From positions 1 to 26,373 of IMG/VR virus record IMGVR_UViG_3300030060_004022: a stretch of DNA of 26,373 nucleotides; one strand, 5' to 3'. The notes under the pieces were generated by a model. The model searched no databases. It was not told where the DNA came from and worked only from the letters and a program-made list of their open reading frames with translations. Made by a program: the position numbers and the translations under genes. This DNA is from a virus. Shown piece by piece: positions 1 through 7,965 of this stretch; the stretch's first letter is position 1; every line of letters begins with the position of its first letter.

Positions 1-863
1 TTAGGGATTGTTCTTTGGGATCTTAACCTAATCGTATCACCGTTAATATCAAGAATTTGTGCAGGACTGTCAGTATTGATCCCGATCTTATCTGCGCTGC
101 CATCGACAAATAACATGTGTGTTTGGTTGTTTGATTCAACTCGGAAGTCTACCAACGATTCAGATTGTTGATTAACTACCACCTCTGGGACAGCTCCATC
201 TAATCGTAACCCTTCTCTCACTACCCCTTGATCGTTAACTTTAAAAACAATGTGCTTGTTCGTTGTTTTGTTTTCAATTAAGATATTATCAGAAGAGTTG
301 ATACCGATTTCTGCTTTTTCAGTAACACCATCAGCAAAAAAGATTGTTGATTGTGTTCCGTCCAGTTTCATACTGCCGCCCACATGCAAAGCCTTGTCGG
401 GGGTACCTACTCCGTTGATTCCTAGTCTGTTTGTATCAGCATCAAACTTCATTCCGGGGTTTCCTTGACCAGAGCCGTTACCCTTAACAACAAAATCTAT
501 GTTGTTGCTTCCATCATTGATGGTAACCTCATGGGGCGCAGAACCTTTTTCCTCCATAGTAACCATCGCTTTGCCGCCGGCCTTGAGGATCAACTTATCA
601 TCAGAAAAATTGATGAAAGTATTGGCATCCCCGTTATGATAGATGTATTGATCAACCCCAATGTTTCCGGCTACATCAAGTGTATAGTCTGGTGTCGCTG
701 TGCCGACTCCAACCATAGAACCAGACACGACCAACATACTGCTACCATTAGTTACTAGTCCAATGTAGTCCTCTTCAAAATCAATTTTGGTGTTTGCTTG
801 CGCGTCAACTTCGGCGGTTATGTCGTCAAAAGTTCTCTCGCCTAATGAAAATTTATAACTCAT
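1..863 (-). CDS. Phage tail fibre-like repeat protein, C-terminus cut by window edge
   Basis: The reading frame opens at ATG 863 (MSYKFSLGERTFDDITAEVD) and stays open to base 1, giving 287 residues without a stop, so the C-terminus lies outside the window. It contains at least three degenerate copies of a G-x-G-T/N-x-(T/S/P)-P-x-x-x-L-D/H-V-x-G type unit: VGVGTATPDYTLDVAGN near residue 48, LGINGVGTPDKALHVGG near 140 and IGINTDSPAQILDINGD near 262. It also has the QYIYHNGDANTFINF segment (about residues 70-84), which I recall as common in structural proteins of marine phages. Such repeats build elongated beta-rich tail appendages for host recognition. It starts 11 nt after the propeller gene and shares its MxYKF amino terminus. 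Assignment to the virion is inference from composition and context; no receptor-binding domain is visible in this part. Confidence 0.72.
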   Translation of the reverse strand, partial: MSYKFSLGERTFDDITAEVDAQANTKIDFEEDYIGLVTNGSSMLVVSGSMVGVGTATPDYTLDVAGNIGVDQYIYHNGDANTFINFSDDKLILKAGGKAMVTMEEKGSAPHEVTINDGSNNIDFVVKGNGSGQGNPGMKFDADTNRLGINGVGTPDKALHVGGSMKLDGTQSTIFFADGVTEKAEIGINSSDNILIENKTTNKHIVFKVNDQGVVREGLRLDGAVPEVVVNQQSESLVDFRVESNNQTHMLFVDGSADKIGINTDSPAQILDINGDTIRLRSQRTIP

Positions 864-873
864 ATTTTAATTC

Positions 874-1989
874 CTAAAGTGGTAGATAATAGTTTGAGGC
901 AATACAATTAATGTTGCAGTCGGCGGCGGGGAAGCTGTCAACTATTTTAGTCCAGTTAGCGCCGTTGTCTGTGCTTTCAAAAATTTCACCTTCTTCACAT
1001 GTTACAAGCCATGTGCCACCGCCATCAGTCGCAATATCTCGCGCTGCTTTAACTGCGAGACCAACAACCGTGTTGTTGCTAGTATTAGTTCCATTTACAT
1101 CTACGAATCCAACACCCGTCCTATCTGGGCTGATAAAAACTACGCGGCCGGCGCTATTGGCTGCTAATCTTACATTTTCAATCTGACCTGCGGTACCGGG
1201 TTCTTGAATTCCATTAAAGTTAATTTCGTTACTCCAAGTTGTTAGGTCACTATCAGCAGCAGAGCGAAGATATACTTCATTATCATCGTCTCTATCATAA
1301 ACCACAACGTAGCTATTGTTTGTGTAAATAACACCTAAAAACTTTGAAACATTGCTGATGCCGTGAGATATTTCTGTGAAGGTGGCACCATTGTTTGTGC
1401 TCTTAAACAACCTAGAACTCTGAGCCATTACCCACTCTCCGCTGCCATTAGCGGTCATACCTATAACATCTCCAGAACCCCATGTTCCCGGCAAGTCACT
1501 TGCTCCTGTGGTAAGCTCTGTCCAGTTAGCGGCACCGTCAGTGCTACGGAACACCTTTCCAGAATTTGAGCCAGCTAGCCATACTCCAGAGGTAGAACTT
1601 GTTGAGTCCTCTGACCAAAGAATTCTTTGGATAGTGTTACTATTATTAGCCACACCGACAAGGGATACTTCTGTCCATGTGTTGCCATCAGTAATATCTT
1701 CCCCACTAACAGCTAATTCGTGTGTATTGTTAGGACTGGTCATTTTTTGACCAATCACGAAGATGCCGTTACCCGCAGCGTTCTTTCCAACTGCCGCTAC
1801 AAATGTGGCGTTTCTGTTCGATGTAACATAGTCAGCAGAAGTCCAACTAGTTCTGTCTGAATTTGATGCATACGCATATCTACCGGGGCCATTAGTTCCA
1901 TTGGCAAAGGCAATAAGCCAGTCTGGTTGATTATCGGCTTCTTCGGCTGCGGGTGGGTTATATCCTCTAACCATAAACTTATAAGTCAT
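874..1989 (-). CDS. Asp-box (BNR-like) beta-propeller protein, probable tail appendage
   Basis: A 371-residue protein with recurring beta-propeller signatures. Asp-box-type turns (S-x-D-x-G-x-x-W) are visible at residues 149-156 (STDGAANW, degenerate), 197-204 (STNNGATF) and 339-346 (STDNGANW, canonical), each followed by a T-E/K-I/L strand. The spacing suggests a six- or seven-bladed propeller like those in sialidases and Ycf48-type proteins, but I see no sialidase catalytic residues. No signal peptide or membrane segment is visible. The start codon is ATG 1989, preceded by GGAGGATAAGTT; this Shine-Dalgarno lies in the last codons of the upstream gene. It begins MTYKF, like the MSYKF of the next gene, suggesting a common attachment peptide. 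A carbohydrate-binding or receptor-contact role on the tail is inferred. Confidence 0.65.
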   Translation of the reverse strand: MTYKFMVRGYNPPAAEEADNQPDWLIAFANGTNGPGRYAYASNSDRTSWTSADYVTSNRNATFVAAVGKNAAGNGIFVIGQKMTSPNNTHELAVSGEDITDGNTWTEVSLVGVANNSNTIQRILWSEDSTSSTSGVWLAGSNSGKVFRSTDGAANWTELTTGASDLPGTWGSGDVIGMTANGSGEWVMAQSSRLFKSTNNGATFTEISHGISNVSKFLGVIYTNNSYVVVYDRDDDNEVYLRSAADSDLTTWSNEINFNGIQEPGTAGQIENVRLAANSAGRVVFISPDRTGVGFVDVNGTNTSNNTVVGLAVKAARDIATDGGGTWLVTCEEGEIFESTDNGANWTKIVDSFPAADCNINCIASNYYLPL

Positions 1990-1992
1990 AAC

Positions 1993-2340
1993 TTATCCTC
2001 CGTCATATATAGTCTGTTCACCATCTTCAAAGGTGATAATTGTTTTATTTGTTGGGTGGGGTTTTATGTGTATTTTTAAAAAGTCGTCGAAAGCATCAAA
2101 GAACGCAATTGAACCTCTAGGTGCTGGCGTTAACCAGTGGATAACAGTATGCCCTGTGGCAAACGTCGCTCCTTCAATAACAACACCTTCACCGGACACT
2201 CCGCTTTCATCATGTTGCCTACACACAGTGAACGTTCTAATTCCTTGGGGGGCGCGATTTGTTGGCTTTTTTGGTTTCAAATCCGCCAAATCAGCCGAAA
2301 CTAATTCAGCAACGTCATCATGTTCATCGTTATCAGTCAT
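1993..2340 (-). CDS. Conserved small phage protein of unknown function
   Basis: A 115-residue protein. I chose ATG 2340 (MTDNDEHDD) rather than the in-frame ATG at 2379, because 2340 forms an ATGACTGA overlap with the stop of the 56-residue gene upstream, while the 2379 start lies deep inside that gene and lacks a good ribosome binding site. The first 30 residues are acidic and low in complexity. The rest is a compact beta-rich domain with T-V-C-R-x-H-D-E-S-G-V-S-G-E-G near residue 37 and a V-I-H-W segment near 67. I recall similar small proteins (R-x-x-D-x-S-G-V-S-G-x-G) in phage and bacterial genomes without assigned function. Its place directly before the tail propeller suggests a structural or assembly role, which is inference only. 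Confidence 0.62.
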   Translation of the reverse strand: MTDNDEHDDVAELVSADLADLKPKKPTNRAPQGIRTFTVCRQHDESGVSGEGVVIEGATFATGHTVIHWLTPAPRGSIAFFDAFDDFLKIHIKPHPTNKTIITFEDGEQTIYDGG

Positions 2341-2503
2341 TATCTTTAATCTCAGGTTGTTGATCATCGCTCGCCTCATAAAGATTATTACATATTCTAC
2401 CTACATTTTTAAGCTCTGACTTTAATAATTTAACCTGTTCTTCAAGTTTACCTATTTTTTCTAACAACAAATCAAACGATACATTATTTATTTTTGTTTT
2501 CAT
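2333..2503 (-). CDS. Small coiled-coil protein (56 residues)
   Basis: A short gene reading MKTKINNVSFDLLLEKIGKL at its start and ending EIKDND. Support comes from the junctions. ATG 2503 overlaps the TAA of the protease gene as TAATG, and the strong Shine-Dalgarno GGAGG sits seven bases before the ATG. Its own TGA at 2333-2335 overlaps the ATG of the next gene as ATGACTGA. Residues 12-36 (LLLEKIGKLEEQVKLLKSEL) have leucine-rich heptad spacing, so a short dimeric coiled coil is likely. No domain is recognised. It may be an adaptor or chaperone for a neighbouring structural protein, but nothing in the sequence decides this. Confidence 0.6.
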   Translation of the reverse strand: MKTKINNVSFDLLLEKIGKLEEQVKLLKSELKNVGRICNNLYEASDDQQPEIKDND

Positions 2504-3288
2504 TATTCTGCCTCCGTGATTAGTTTAGTCCAATCAATTTTAAAAGATGGTACCACTAATACAACATTATTTAATACCTGTACACCAAACTCAGTAGCAC
2601 CTACATCGATAGCTATAACATATCCTATAAATCTTCCTTTAGAATCAAAAACACCAGAGCCTGATGAACCCTCCCAAGCGTAGGAGTCTAGATATATAAA
2701 GTTGGTACCATTCGCACCCGTAACATGTCCGCCGATAGACAAAGGCCCTATGTTATTTGGATAGCCTGTGTATATGACCTTGCTGTGTAAGCCAAAGGCG
2801 TGGCGCCATTGTTGCCTTTTTGGTAAATCTCTCGGCATTTTAACCGCAACTCTATTTGGTATTGGCTCAACTTGTATGACGGCGTAATCTATCGCATCAT
2901 TTTTTTCTATGATTTTAACGCAATCGTATAACTCATCGGCATAAACTACCTTTGTAAACTCACAGGGCCCTGCTAACCCGTGGGCGACCGTGACTACAAA
3001 ATAGCTTCCGTAAGATTTAATATATGTACCAGAAAATGTTGATACATGTCCTTCAATAGAATCAATGGATATTATTCTAACTGCGCTATCTCTAGATTTT
3101 TTAACTGCTTTCTTGTAAGAAACCGAGTGATATTTTGATACCTGTTCTTGACTATCGATTATAATTTTATCATTTACTGAATTGTCAACTAAGGCGCTGT
3201 AAAATGATAGACCTATCAAAAAGACTACGAGCCCCCAACTTAGGCCTCTGTAAAACAGTTTACGAAAAGTTTCTAAGAAAGAAATCAT
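2503..3288 (-). CDS. Membrane-anchored trypsin-like serine protease
   Basis: A 261-residue chymotrypsin-fold (S1/S1C-like) peptidase. A hydrophobic segment at about residues 18-34 (GLVVFLIGLSFYSALV) follows a basic amino terminus and looks like a signal anchor, which would place the catalytic domain outside the cytoplasm. The triad reads His103 in VTVAHG, Asp134 in AIDYAVI and Ser209 in G-S-S-G-S-G, with spacing normal for the family. No PDZ domain follows, so it is not a DegP/DegQ-type protein; the length fits a bare protease domain. Its ATG overlaps the stop of the 1181-residue gene (TAATG). The last codons ACG GAG GCA GAA encode T-E-A-E and also supply the Shine-Dalgarno of the next gene. 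Possible roles are processing of virion or envelope proteins; the substrate is unknown. Confidence 0.82.
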   Translation of the reverse strand: MISFLETFRKLFYRGLSWGLVVFLIGLSFYSALVDNSVNDKIIIDSQEQVSKYHSVSYKKAVKKSRDSAVRIISIDSIEGHVSTFSGTYIKSYGSYFVVTVAHGLAGPCEFTKVVYADELYDCVKIIEKNDAIDYAVIQVEPIPNRVAVKMPRDLPKRQQWRHAFGLHSKVIYTGYPNNIGPLSIGGHVTGANGTNFIYLDSYAWEGSSGSGVFDSKGRFIGYVIAIDVGATEFGVQVLNNVVLVVPSFKIDWTKLITEAE

Positions 3289-6200
3289 TAAACCTGCCTT
3301 TGGTAGCTAAAGAAAACGGGCACCTCTTTAAGACCAGCACGTTTAGCAAACCATACTATGTCCTCTCCACCAGTAATCTTCGCTCTCTTGTTTTTTCCTA
3401 GAGCCACATATACGGGAGCCGTTGGCCCGTTCTTAATGAATTGTTGATACATGCCGTCAAAAGCGTCCATGGGTGCTCTAAATTCTCTACCAAGGTAATC
3501 AAGAAGTTCTTCAACAGGATACATGACGTGATAACCCATCAAATTATTTGGTGCTATTTCGTCATACATTTTAACTCCACCCTCGGCCCAGTCTATCATT
3601 ATATCTTCGATTGTCGCCCTTGGTGTATGCATCTTTGTGCCCATTGAGGCGCGGCCGCCCATGGCTCCCAGATTACCAACACCTCCACCAAAGTTTGCAA
3701 TACCACCATATTCCATCAATTCTTCGCGCACTGTTCTAATTGTACCTCGCACGTTTGTACGATGCATCGAACTAATCCGCAAAATCCTCAAGCCCTTAAT
3801 CTTCATCAAACCGGGAATCAAAATCTTATCACGATATTTAACACGGCCAATATTACCAATAAGTTCAAACTTAATTTCGTATGTTCCGACGTTAGATGTG
3901 CCAACGTCCCTAGTATCACCCACGGTTCGCACGGTAGTCACACCTTCAATCCCTCTAATCTCAGTCTGGACCTCTTGGACTTCACCCCCAAGGTCTTTAG
4001 AGATCGCAACATCTACTTTCATGCTGTATATTCTAAGATCATAGGTTTCATCTTTCTCGTTTAAAAGGCTATCGATTCTAAGTATCTGGCTTTCCATGCT
4101 TTCCTGTGCTGGTCTAGGCGCTCCCATCGTACCGCGGATAGGGTTTTCCCTGCGTGACGCCTTTTGTGAGTGGGACGCACCCATCTTATTAAGCTGCTGT
4201 TCTACTGCCGCGTTAAAACCCTCTGGCTTGCCAGCGTCATCGCCGTCAGTCTGAATTGGGTGATACGCTTGCGCAAACCTTTGTGCGACGATTGGACGCA
4301 GATAATGGAAATAAGCCACATACTTCTCAACCTCATCCATCTGCTCAAGGTTTTGGTTAATCCAGCTAGCAATCATGACCACCTTATTTGCTAATTCATT
4401 GGCTTCTGCACGACCAGCATACATACTATCAATACGCCTAATCATAGCAAGGGGCATGCGATTATCCATAATGTCTGCTTTGACTGATTCTGCGTATGCC
4501 ACGTTGGAGGCCAGCGCATCGTTAATTGTTTTCATAGCCGCTCTATTCATCATCTCAGGGTTCTCGTTAAAGAAGTCCAGTATGTCTTGTGTAAGTTGGA
4601 TCTGTGCGTCAGATGTATTAGAATTCATCTTAACCCTGTAGATCCATCCGATTGGCTGTGTCGGATATCTGCTGTTTTGTCCGATCGCGCTGTTGGTTCC
4701 TTGAATAACAAAGTGTGAGTCCTCTGCTAGTATAAGTCGTGCGGCTTTCGCAGCGTATTTAGGATCAAGTGTAAATCCCATTTTTTGTTGGCCGGGATTT
4801 TCTTGGCTAGCTGCGTACAAATTCTCTAGGTTTCTCGCCATGTTGCGGTTTAGATCGGGGTTCTCCAATCTAGGTGGATGTGTCCTAGACATTGTACCAC
4901 CAAATACCTTGCCGTATATCTCGCCTATGTTCCTATCAAAAGGCAGTCCGTACATTTGCAACACCATTGGTATCTGACCACCATCGTTGATGATGTTCTT
5001 ATCACCTGTCGCCCTCCAAGCAAAATCCAGTGCGCCTCCGCTACCTTGGGTTACGTCCCAATGTTCGAAGGTTTTATCAATCAATTCTCCGCGGGTTCTG
5101 TCGTATGCGTTCTTCTCCATGTACTCGCCATCAACCAACTCGGTTCTGATTGCTTCCATGTAATCTGGTATTGATTCTTCAAGGCGCGCAAGTTCCCGCA
5201 CGATAAACTCAACTTCGGAGCCGGCGGCTTCTGCGTTATCGGCACTCTCAGTGGTGGTAGAACTGATACGGACACGCAAGTGTGCTGTCTTTGTTTCTTC
5301 TTCGCCAACATCGTCGTTGCGAACAAAGCCGGTGGTCATGATGACTTCGTATTCAACTTCAGCGTCCTCACCGGGCAATTCGTATCCGAGATCATCTAAG
5401 TCAATCTCCGATATAAAATCGCGGGCTTCTCTGTTATACGAATCGAAGGGGATAGAATCCAACATATCGTTAATGTCACCGGAGTCGGCTTCGTCTGCGC
5501 AGTAGTAGTTATTATCGCGCCTTACAATATCAGGCCAGCCTAAGTTAATATCAAAACTCATGTCGGTGCTGATGTAAATATAAGCATATTGTCCGTCACC
5601 GCCGAAGTCTTCAGGATCTTGTACTTCTACGTAGATACCTGTGTATTCTCCGTCGTGCTCCCTAGCCGCGTCTTGGGCTGCTTCTTCGATAGCACCAAGA
5701 TCTAATGTGCCTTCAAAATCAACTTCAGGATTCTCGCGTTGAAGATAATCATTCATTTCTTGAAAGCCAGAGTAATCGCTTGAGTGTTCGCCAGTTTCTC
5801 TTACGTCATTGATCGGTGCGTTCTTGACGAACCAGTCAATATAATCCCAAAGTTCGTAATCGGGGGCATTGTTACCCTCACCTTTAATTTGATAGAGTAT
5901 TCGGTCATTTTGAGCCCACGTCATTGTAACGAAGGAATCTGATGTGCCAAGTCTGCGTCGATCTGCTACCGACATGGCTTCTTCATCTTCGGGAGTCTTT
6001 GCTTTGCGGAGCGATACAAGCACACCACGCGAGTCATTACCGCAGTGTCCCATACGCTCTGCCTCAACAGCGCAGTTTGACTTATCAAGGTTATACCAAT
6101 AATAGCCATCATCAAATTCGTGGATAATCTGATCGGGCTTTTCACCGCCCTTTATATCTGCTAGCGCAATCTCGGCCGCTTCTTTAATATCCTCTTCGTC

Positions 6201-6833
6201 TTTAATCATTTCATAGTTGGTGGGCTCATCATTCAACCAAGAGAATAACGTATCATAGTTATACCACCAACCTTTAAACTCGCGCATCATTGTGGCGGCG
6301 AGTTCTTCTTTTACTTTCTCGACCTTTTCTGATTCAACACCTGCTTTGCTTAGTGCCTTAACCGCTTTCATGAAAGGCTTTCGCCATTGACCTGCTGGCT
6401 TTGTTAAGGTGTTGCGTATATTATCAACCACGAAAACAATGCGCTTGTTTTGCTCAATCATTTCGTCGTTGTATTCCTTGCGTACAACAGGCTTGCCACC
6501 AACACCGCCAACATAATACGGAGTCATTGTTCTAGCTCTGTACGCTGCGTTGCCGGCCGCGGATCTATCCTCGGGCTCGATGTACTGAATCTCGTCCTTG
6601 AAGGTTCTTTCCATGAAACCTCCCCAATTCTGTTGAGCGTAGGTTGTTCCGTTTTGATTCAACTCGTACTTCTTCCACATATTACCGGCATACATCTTAG
6701 CCTTCTCGGGTGCGTTCGGCATCGCTGCCTCAATAAAATCAACAACGCTCTCGGGCAAACCTATGTCTCGCAAGCCCTCTGTTAAAACTTCTTCGCGAAG
6801 ATACTCGAACCAACTTCCTGTAGAAATATCCAT
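3288..6833 (-). CDS. Large multidomain phage protein of unknown function (1181 residues)
   Basis: The largest gene in the window. Start ATG 6833 lies 11 bases after a GGAG. Several blocks can be seen. The N-terminal stretch has WFEYLREEVLTEGL and then VVDFIEAAMP. Around residues 242-324 a Cys/His segment (C254, HC at 263-264) precedes VLVSLRK and then QIKGEGNNAP, an order resembling the PcfJ-type domain of mobile-element proteins. The centre is rich in helices and acidic residues. A compact alpha/beta block follows (GVTTVRTVGDTRDVGTSNVG, then ILIPGLMKIKGLRILRIS). The last 43 residues (PVYVALGKN... ITGGED... GLKEVPVFF) look like a shortened ParB/Srx-type nucleotide-binding fold without its usual catalytic residues. 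The role could be an internal virion protein or a portal-associated protein; neither is demonstrated. No membrane segment is evident. Confidence 0.6.
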   Translation of the reverse strand: MDISTGSWFEYLREEVLTEGLRDIGLPESVVDFIEAAMPNAPEKAKMYAGNMWKKYELNQNGTTYAQQNWGGFMERTFKDEIQYIEPEDRSAAGNAAYRARTMTPYYVGGVGGKPVVRKEYNDEMIEQNKRIVFVVDNIRNTLTKPAGQWRKPFMKAVKALSKAGVESEKVEKVKEELAATMMREFKGWWYNYDTLFSWLNDEPTNYEMIKDEEDIKEAAEIALADIKGGEKPDQIIHEFDDGYYWYNLDKSNCAVEAERMGHCGNDSRGVLVSLRKAKTPEDEEAMSVADRRRLGTSDSFVTMTWAQNDRILYQIKGEGNNAPDYELWDYIDWFVKNAPINDVRETGEHSSDYSGFQEMNDYLQRENPEVDFEGTLDLGAIEEAAQDAAREHDGEYTGIYVEVQDPEDFGGDGQYAYIYISTDMSFDINLGWPDIVRRDNNYYCADEADSGDINDMLDSIPFDSYNREARDFISEIDLDDLGYELPGEDAEVEYEVIMTTGFVRNDDVGEEETKTAHLRVRISSTTTESADNAEAAGSEVEFIVRELARLEESIPDYMEAIRTELVDGEYMEKNAYDRTRGELIDKTFEHWDVTQGSGGALDFAWRATGDKNIINDGGQIPMVLQMYGLPFDRNIGEIYGKVFGGTMSRTHPPRLENPDLNRNMARNLENLYAASQENPGQQKMGFTLDPKYAAKAARLILAEDSHFVIQGTNSAIGQNSRYPTQPIGWIYRVKMNSNTSDAQIQLTQDILDFFNENPEMMNRAAMKTINDALASNVAYAESVKADIMDNRMPLAMIRRIDSMYAGRAEANELANKVVMIASWINQNLEQMDEVEKYVAYFHYLRPIVAQRFAQAYHPIQTDGDDAGKPEGFNAAVEQQLNKMGASHSQKASRRENPIRGTMGAPRPAQESMESQILRIDSLLNEKDETYDLRIYSMKVDVAISKDLGGEVQEVQTEIRGIEGVTTVRTVGDTRDVGTSNVGTYEIKFELIGNIGRVKYRDKILIPGLMKIKGLRILRISSMHRTNVRGTIRTVREELMEYGGIANFGGGVGNLGAMGGRASMGTKMHTPRATIEDIMIDWAEGGVKMYDEIAPNNLMGYHVMYPVEELLDYLGREFRAPMDAFDGMYQQFIKNGPTAPVYVALGKNKRAKITGGEDIVWFAKRAGLKEVPVFFSYQRQV

Positions 6834-6876
6834 TTATTTAAACTCCAACACTATAAATAGTTGTTTTTATCAGTAT
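6834..6876 (-). promoter_or_regulatory. Short intergenic region with motif shared with 14938-14947
   Basis: A 43-base gap between phosphomannomutase and the 1181-residue gene. On the minus strand it holds ACTATTTATA (6852-6861 in forward coordinates), part of the imperfect palindrome ACTAT-TT-ATAGT, then GTTGGAG as the ribosome binding site. The same ten bases occur in the gap before the acidic repeat protein. The forward-strand reading TATAAATAGT contains the T4 late promoter core TATAAATA, but in the wrong direction for these genes. GATAAAAA, one mismatch from the cyanophage late motif NATAAATA, precedes it in the right direction. No sigma-70 promoter with good spacing is visible. A late-promoter role is a guess. 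Confidence 0.3.
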
Positions 6877-7635
6877 CTACGCAAAAGCCTCAGTCTTTAG
6901 TAACTCTGCTGTATCTTCCCAAGTCTCTACCTCATAAGCGGCTCCATTTGGATGCTGACGGAGAGCTTGCGCTAAGGTGTGGTCGTTACCCGGCGCAGGG
7001 ATTCTATCACCTACAAAGTGAATCTGGTTGTGCTCTAGTGCTTCAGCGAAATAACGAGGTATGACCTGCGATTTGTCGTTGCCTTTGTCGAAGATGTCGA
7101 TACTGACAGCACCCCCGATAACAAAGTCAAGTTCGGGATACTTTTCGCTTAACTTTTTAACGATTCTCTTTCTCTCGCCAAAGTCACCCTCCCACTCTTT
7201 AAACTTTTGACGCTGCTCTGTTGTAGCATCTATGCCGACGATGGAGAAGTTCATCATACCGGGGCGTTTCTCCCAGTGTGTGCCTGTCTTGATTGGAAAA
7301 TCTGATTTTGCTACGTAAGAGTTTAACGAACGTGTAAGGTTCTTGGCTCCGGTAAACTTGTTTTCGTAAACCTCAATCCACTCACTATATCCATTTTCGT
7401 TGATTTGGTCGCGGCGTTGATAAAAAACATTACCCATGCAGGAAAACACCCCATCAACCATATTCATAATTTGTAAACCAAGCTGATCTACTATCCTGAT
7501 AAACGTACCACCCGATACTATGTAGACTTCCTTATCTTTTGCCCAACGGCTAAATTGTTTTTTGAATACCGGTGTAATTTTAGATTTAGCTGGCGTGAGT
7601 GTTCCATCCACATCAAACAAGTAAATATTGCTCAT
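6877..7635 (-). CDS. Eukaryotic-type phosphomannomutase (HAD superfamily)
   Basis: A 252-residue enzyme expected to convert mannose-6-phosphate to mannose-1-phosphate, the precursor of GDP-mannose. It belongs to the PMM branch of the HAD superfamily, not the ManB/AlgC alpha-phosphohexomutase family usual in bacteria. Visible hallmarks: DVDGTLT at residues 8-14 (nucleophile Asp8, acid/base Asp10), the S-G-G-T loop at 41-44, substrate-cap signature KRPGMMNFS (123-131), GGAVSIDIF followed by GNDKS (174-189), and metal-binding FVGDRIPAPGND (207-218). Length matches the family (about 245-260). Its ATG overlaps the cupin stop as ATGA, so the two are translationally coupled. Together they suggest a phage supply of activated mannose or a derived sugar for glycosylating virion, DNA or host surface; the acceptor is not identifiable. 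Confidence 0.9.
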   Translation of the reverse strand: MSNIYLFDVDGTLTPAKSKITPVFKKQFSRWAKDKEVYIVSGGTFIRIVDQLGLQIMNMVDGVFSCMGNVFYQRRDQINENGYSEWIEVYENKFTGAKNLTRSLNSYVAKSDFPIKTGTHWEKRPGMMNFSIVGIDATTEQRQKFKEWEGDFGERKRIVKKLSEKYPELDFVIGGAVSIDIFDKGNDKSQVIPRYFAEALEHNQIHFVGDRIPAPGNDHTLAQALRQHPNGAAYEVETWEDTAELLKTEAFA

Positions 7636-7964
7636 CTGTCGTAATCATCCGCGAGGCGAACCACGTCATCAAGATGCGGTGTTGATACTTCCATAAGTCT
7701 GACCATCTCTTTACCAGCACCAAACCTATGTACCTGATTTGGTTCAACGTGCAGCGTATGACCTATTTTGATTTTTTGTGGCGGACTGTCTTCATCAGTC
7801 CAGTTCAAAAGTGTCCCTTCTATAACATATATTGTTTCTTCTTTTAATTTGTGGTACTGTAGCGATAACCTCTGTTTAGGTTCAATATGTAGCATCTTAG
7901 CCACGTAGCCGTCAGTTTCAGCCCAAATATATTCAAAGCCCCAAGGCTTTTCTACGATCCTCAT
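7632..7964 (-). CDS. Cupin, mannose-6-phosphate isomerase type II-like
   Basis: A 110-residue single-domain cupin. I placed the start at ATG 7964 (MRIVEKPWGFE), because GGAGATAAT precedes it and the E-K-P-W-G-x-E opening is typical of the C-terminal isomerase domain of mannose-1-phosphate guanylyltransferase/phosphomannose isomerases; the upstream in-frame ATG at 8015 would lie inside the membrane-protein gene. Cupin motif 1 is seen as LSLQYHKLKEETIYVIEGTL (residues 33-52, metal ligands likely His38 and Glu42/43) and motif 2 as VEPNQVHRFGAG (73-84, His79). It lacks a nucleotidyltransferase domain. Fusion-like coupling (ATGA) to phosphomannomutase supports a role in producing mannose-6-phosphate from fructose-6-phosphate. 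A dTDP-sugar epimerase-like role is less likely given the neighbour. Confidence 0.8.
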   Translation of the reverse strand: MRIVEKPWGFEYIWAETDGYVAKMLHIEPKQRLSLQYHKLKEETIYVIEGTLLNWTDEDSPPQKIKIGHTLHVEPNQVHRFGAGKEMVRLMEVSTPHLDDVVRLADDYDR

Positions 7965-7965
7965 A

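Noticed and set aside
465-758. Plus-strand reading frames opposite the tail fibre gene
   Set aside because: The minus-strand frame is continuous for 287 codons with clear repeats; the plus frames have no ribosome binding site or recognisable domain.
3158-3188. TTGACA and TATAAT on the minus strand inside the serine protease gene
   Set aside because: The spacer is 19 bases and the site lies within coding sequence, near no start codon; spacing is poor compared with the four 17-nt promoters.
5081-5326. Short alternative minus-strand frame within the 1181-residue gene
   Set aside because: It is fully contained in a larger supported gene and has no ribosome binding site or recognisable domain.
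6852-6859. T4-type late promoter TATAAATA
   Set aside because: It points rightward, against every gene in the window, so it is not annotated as a late promoter; only the shared motif is reported.
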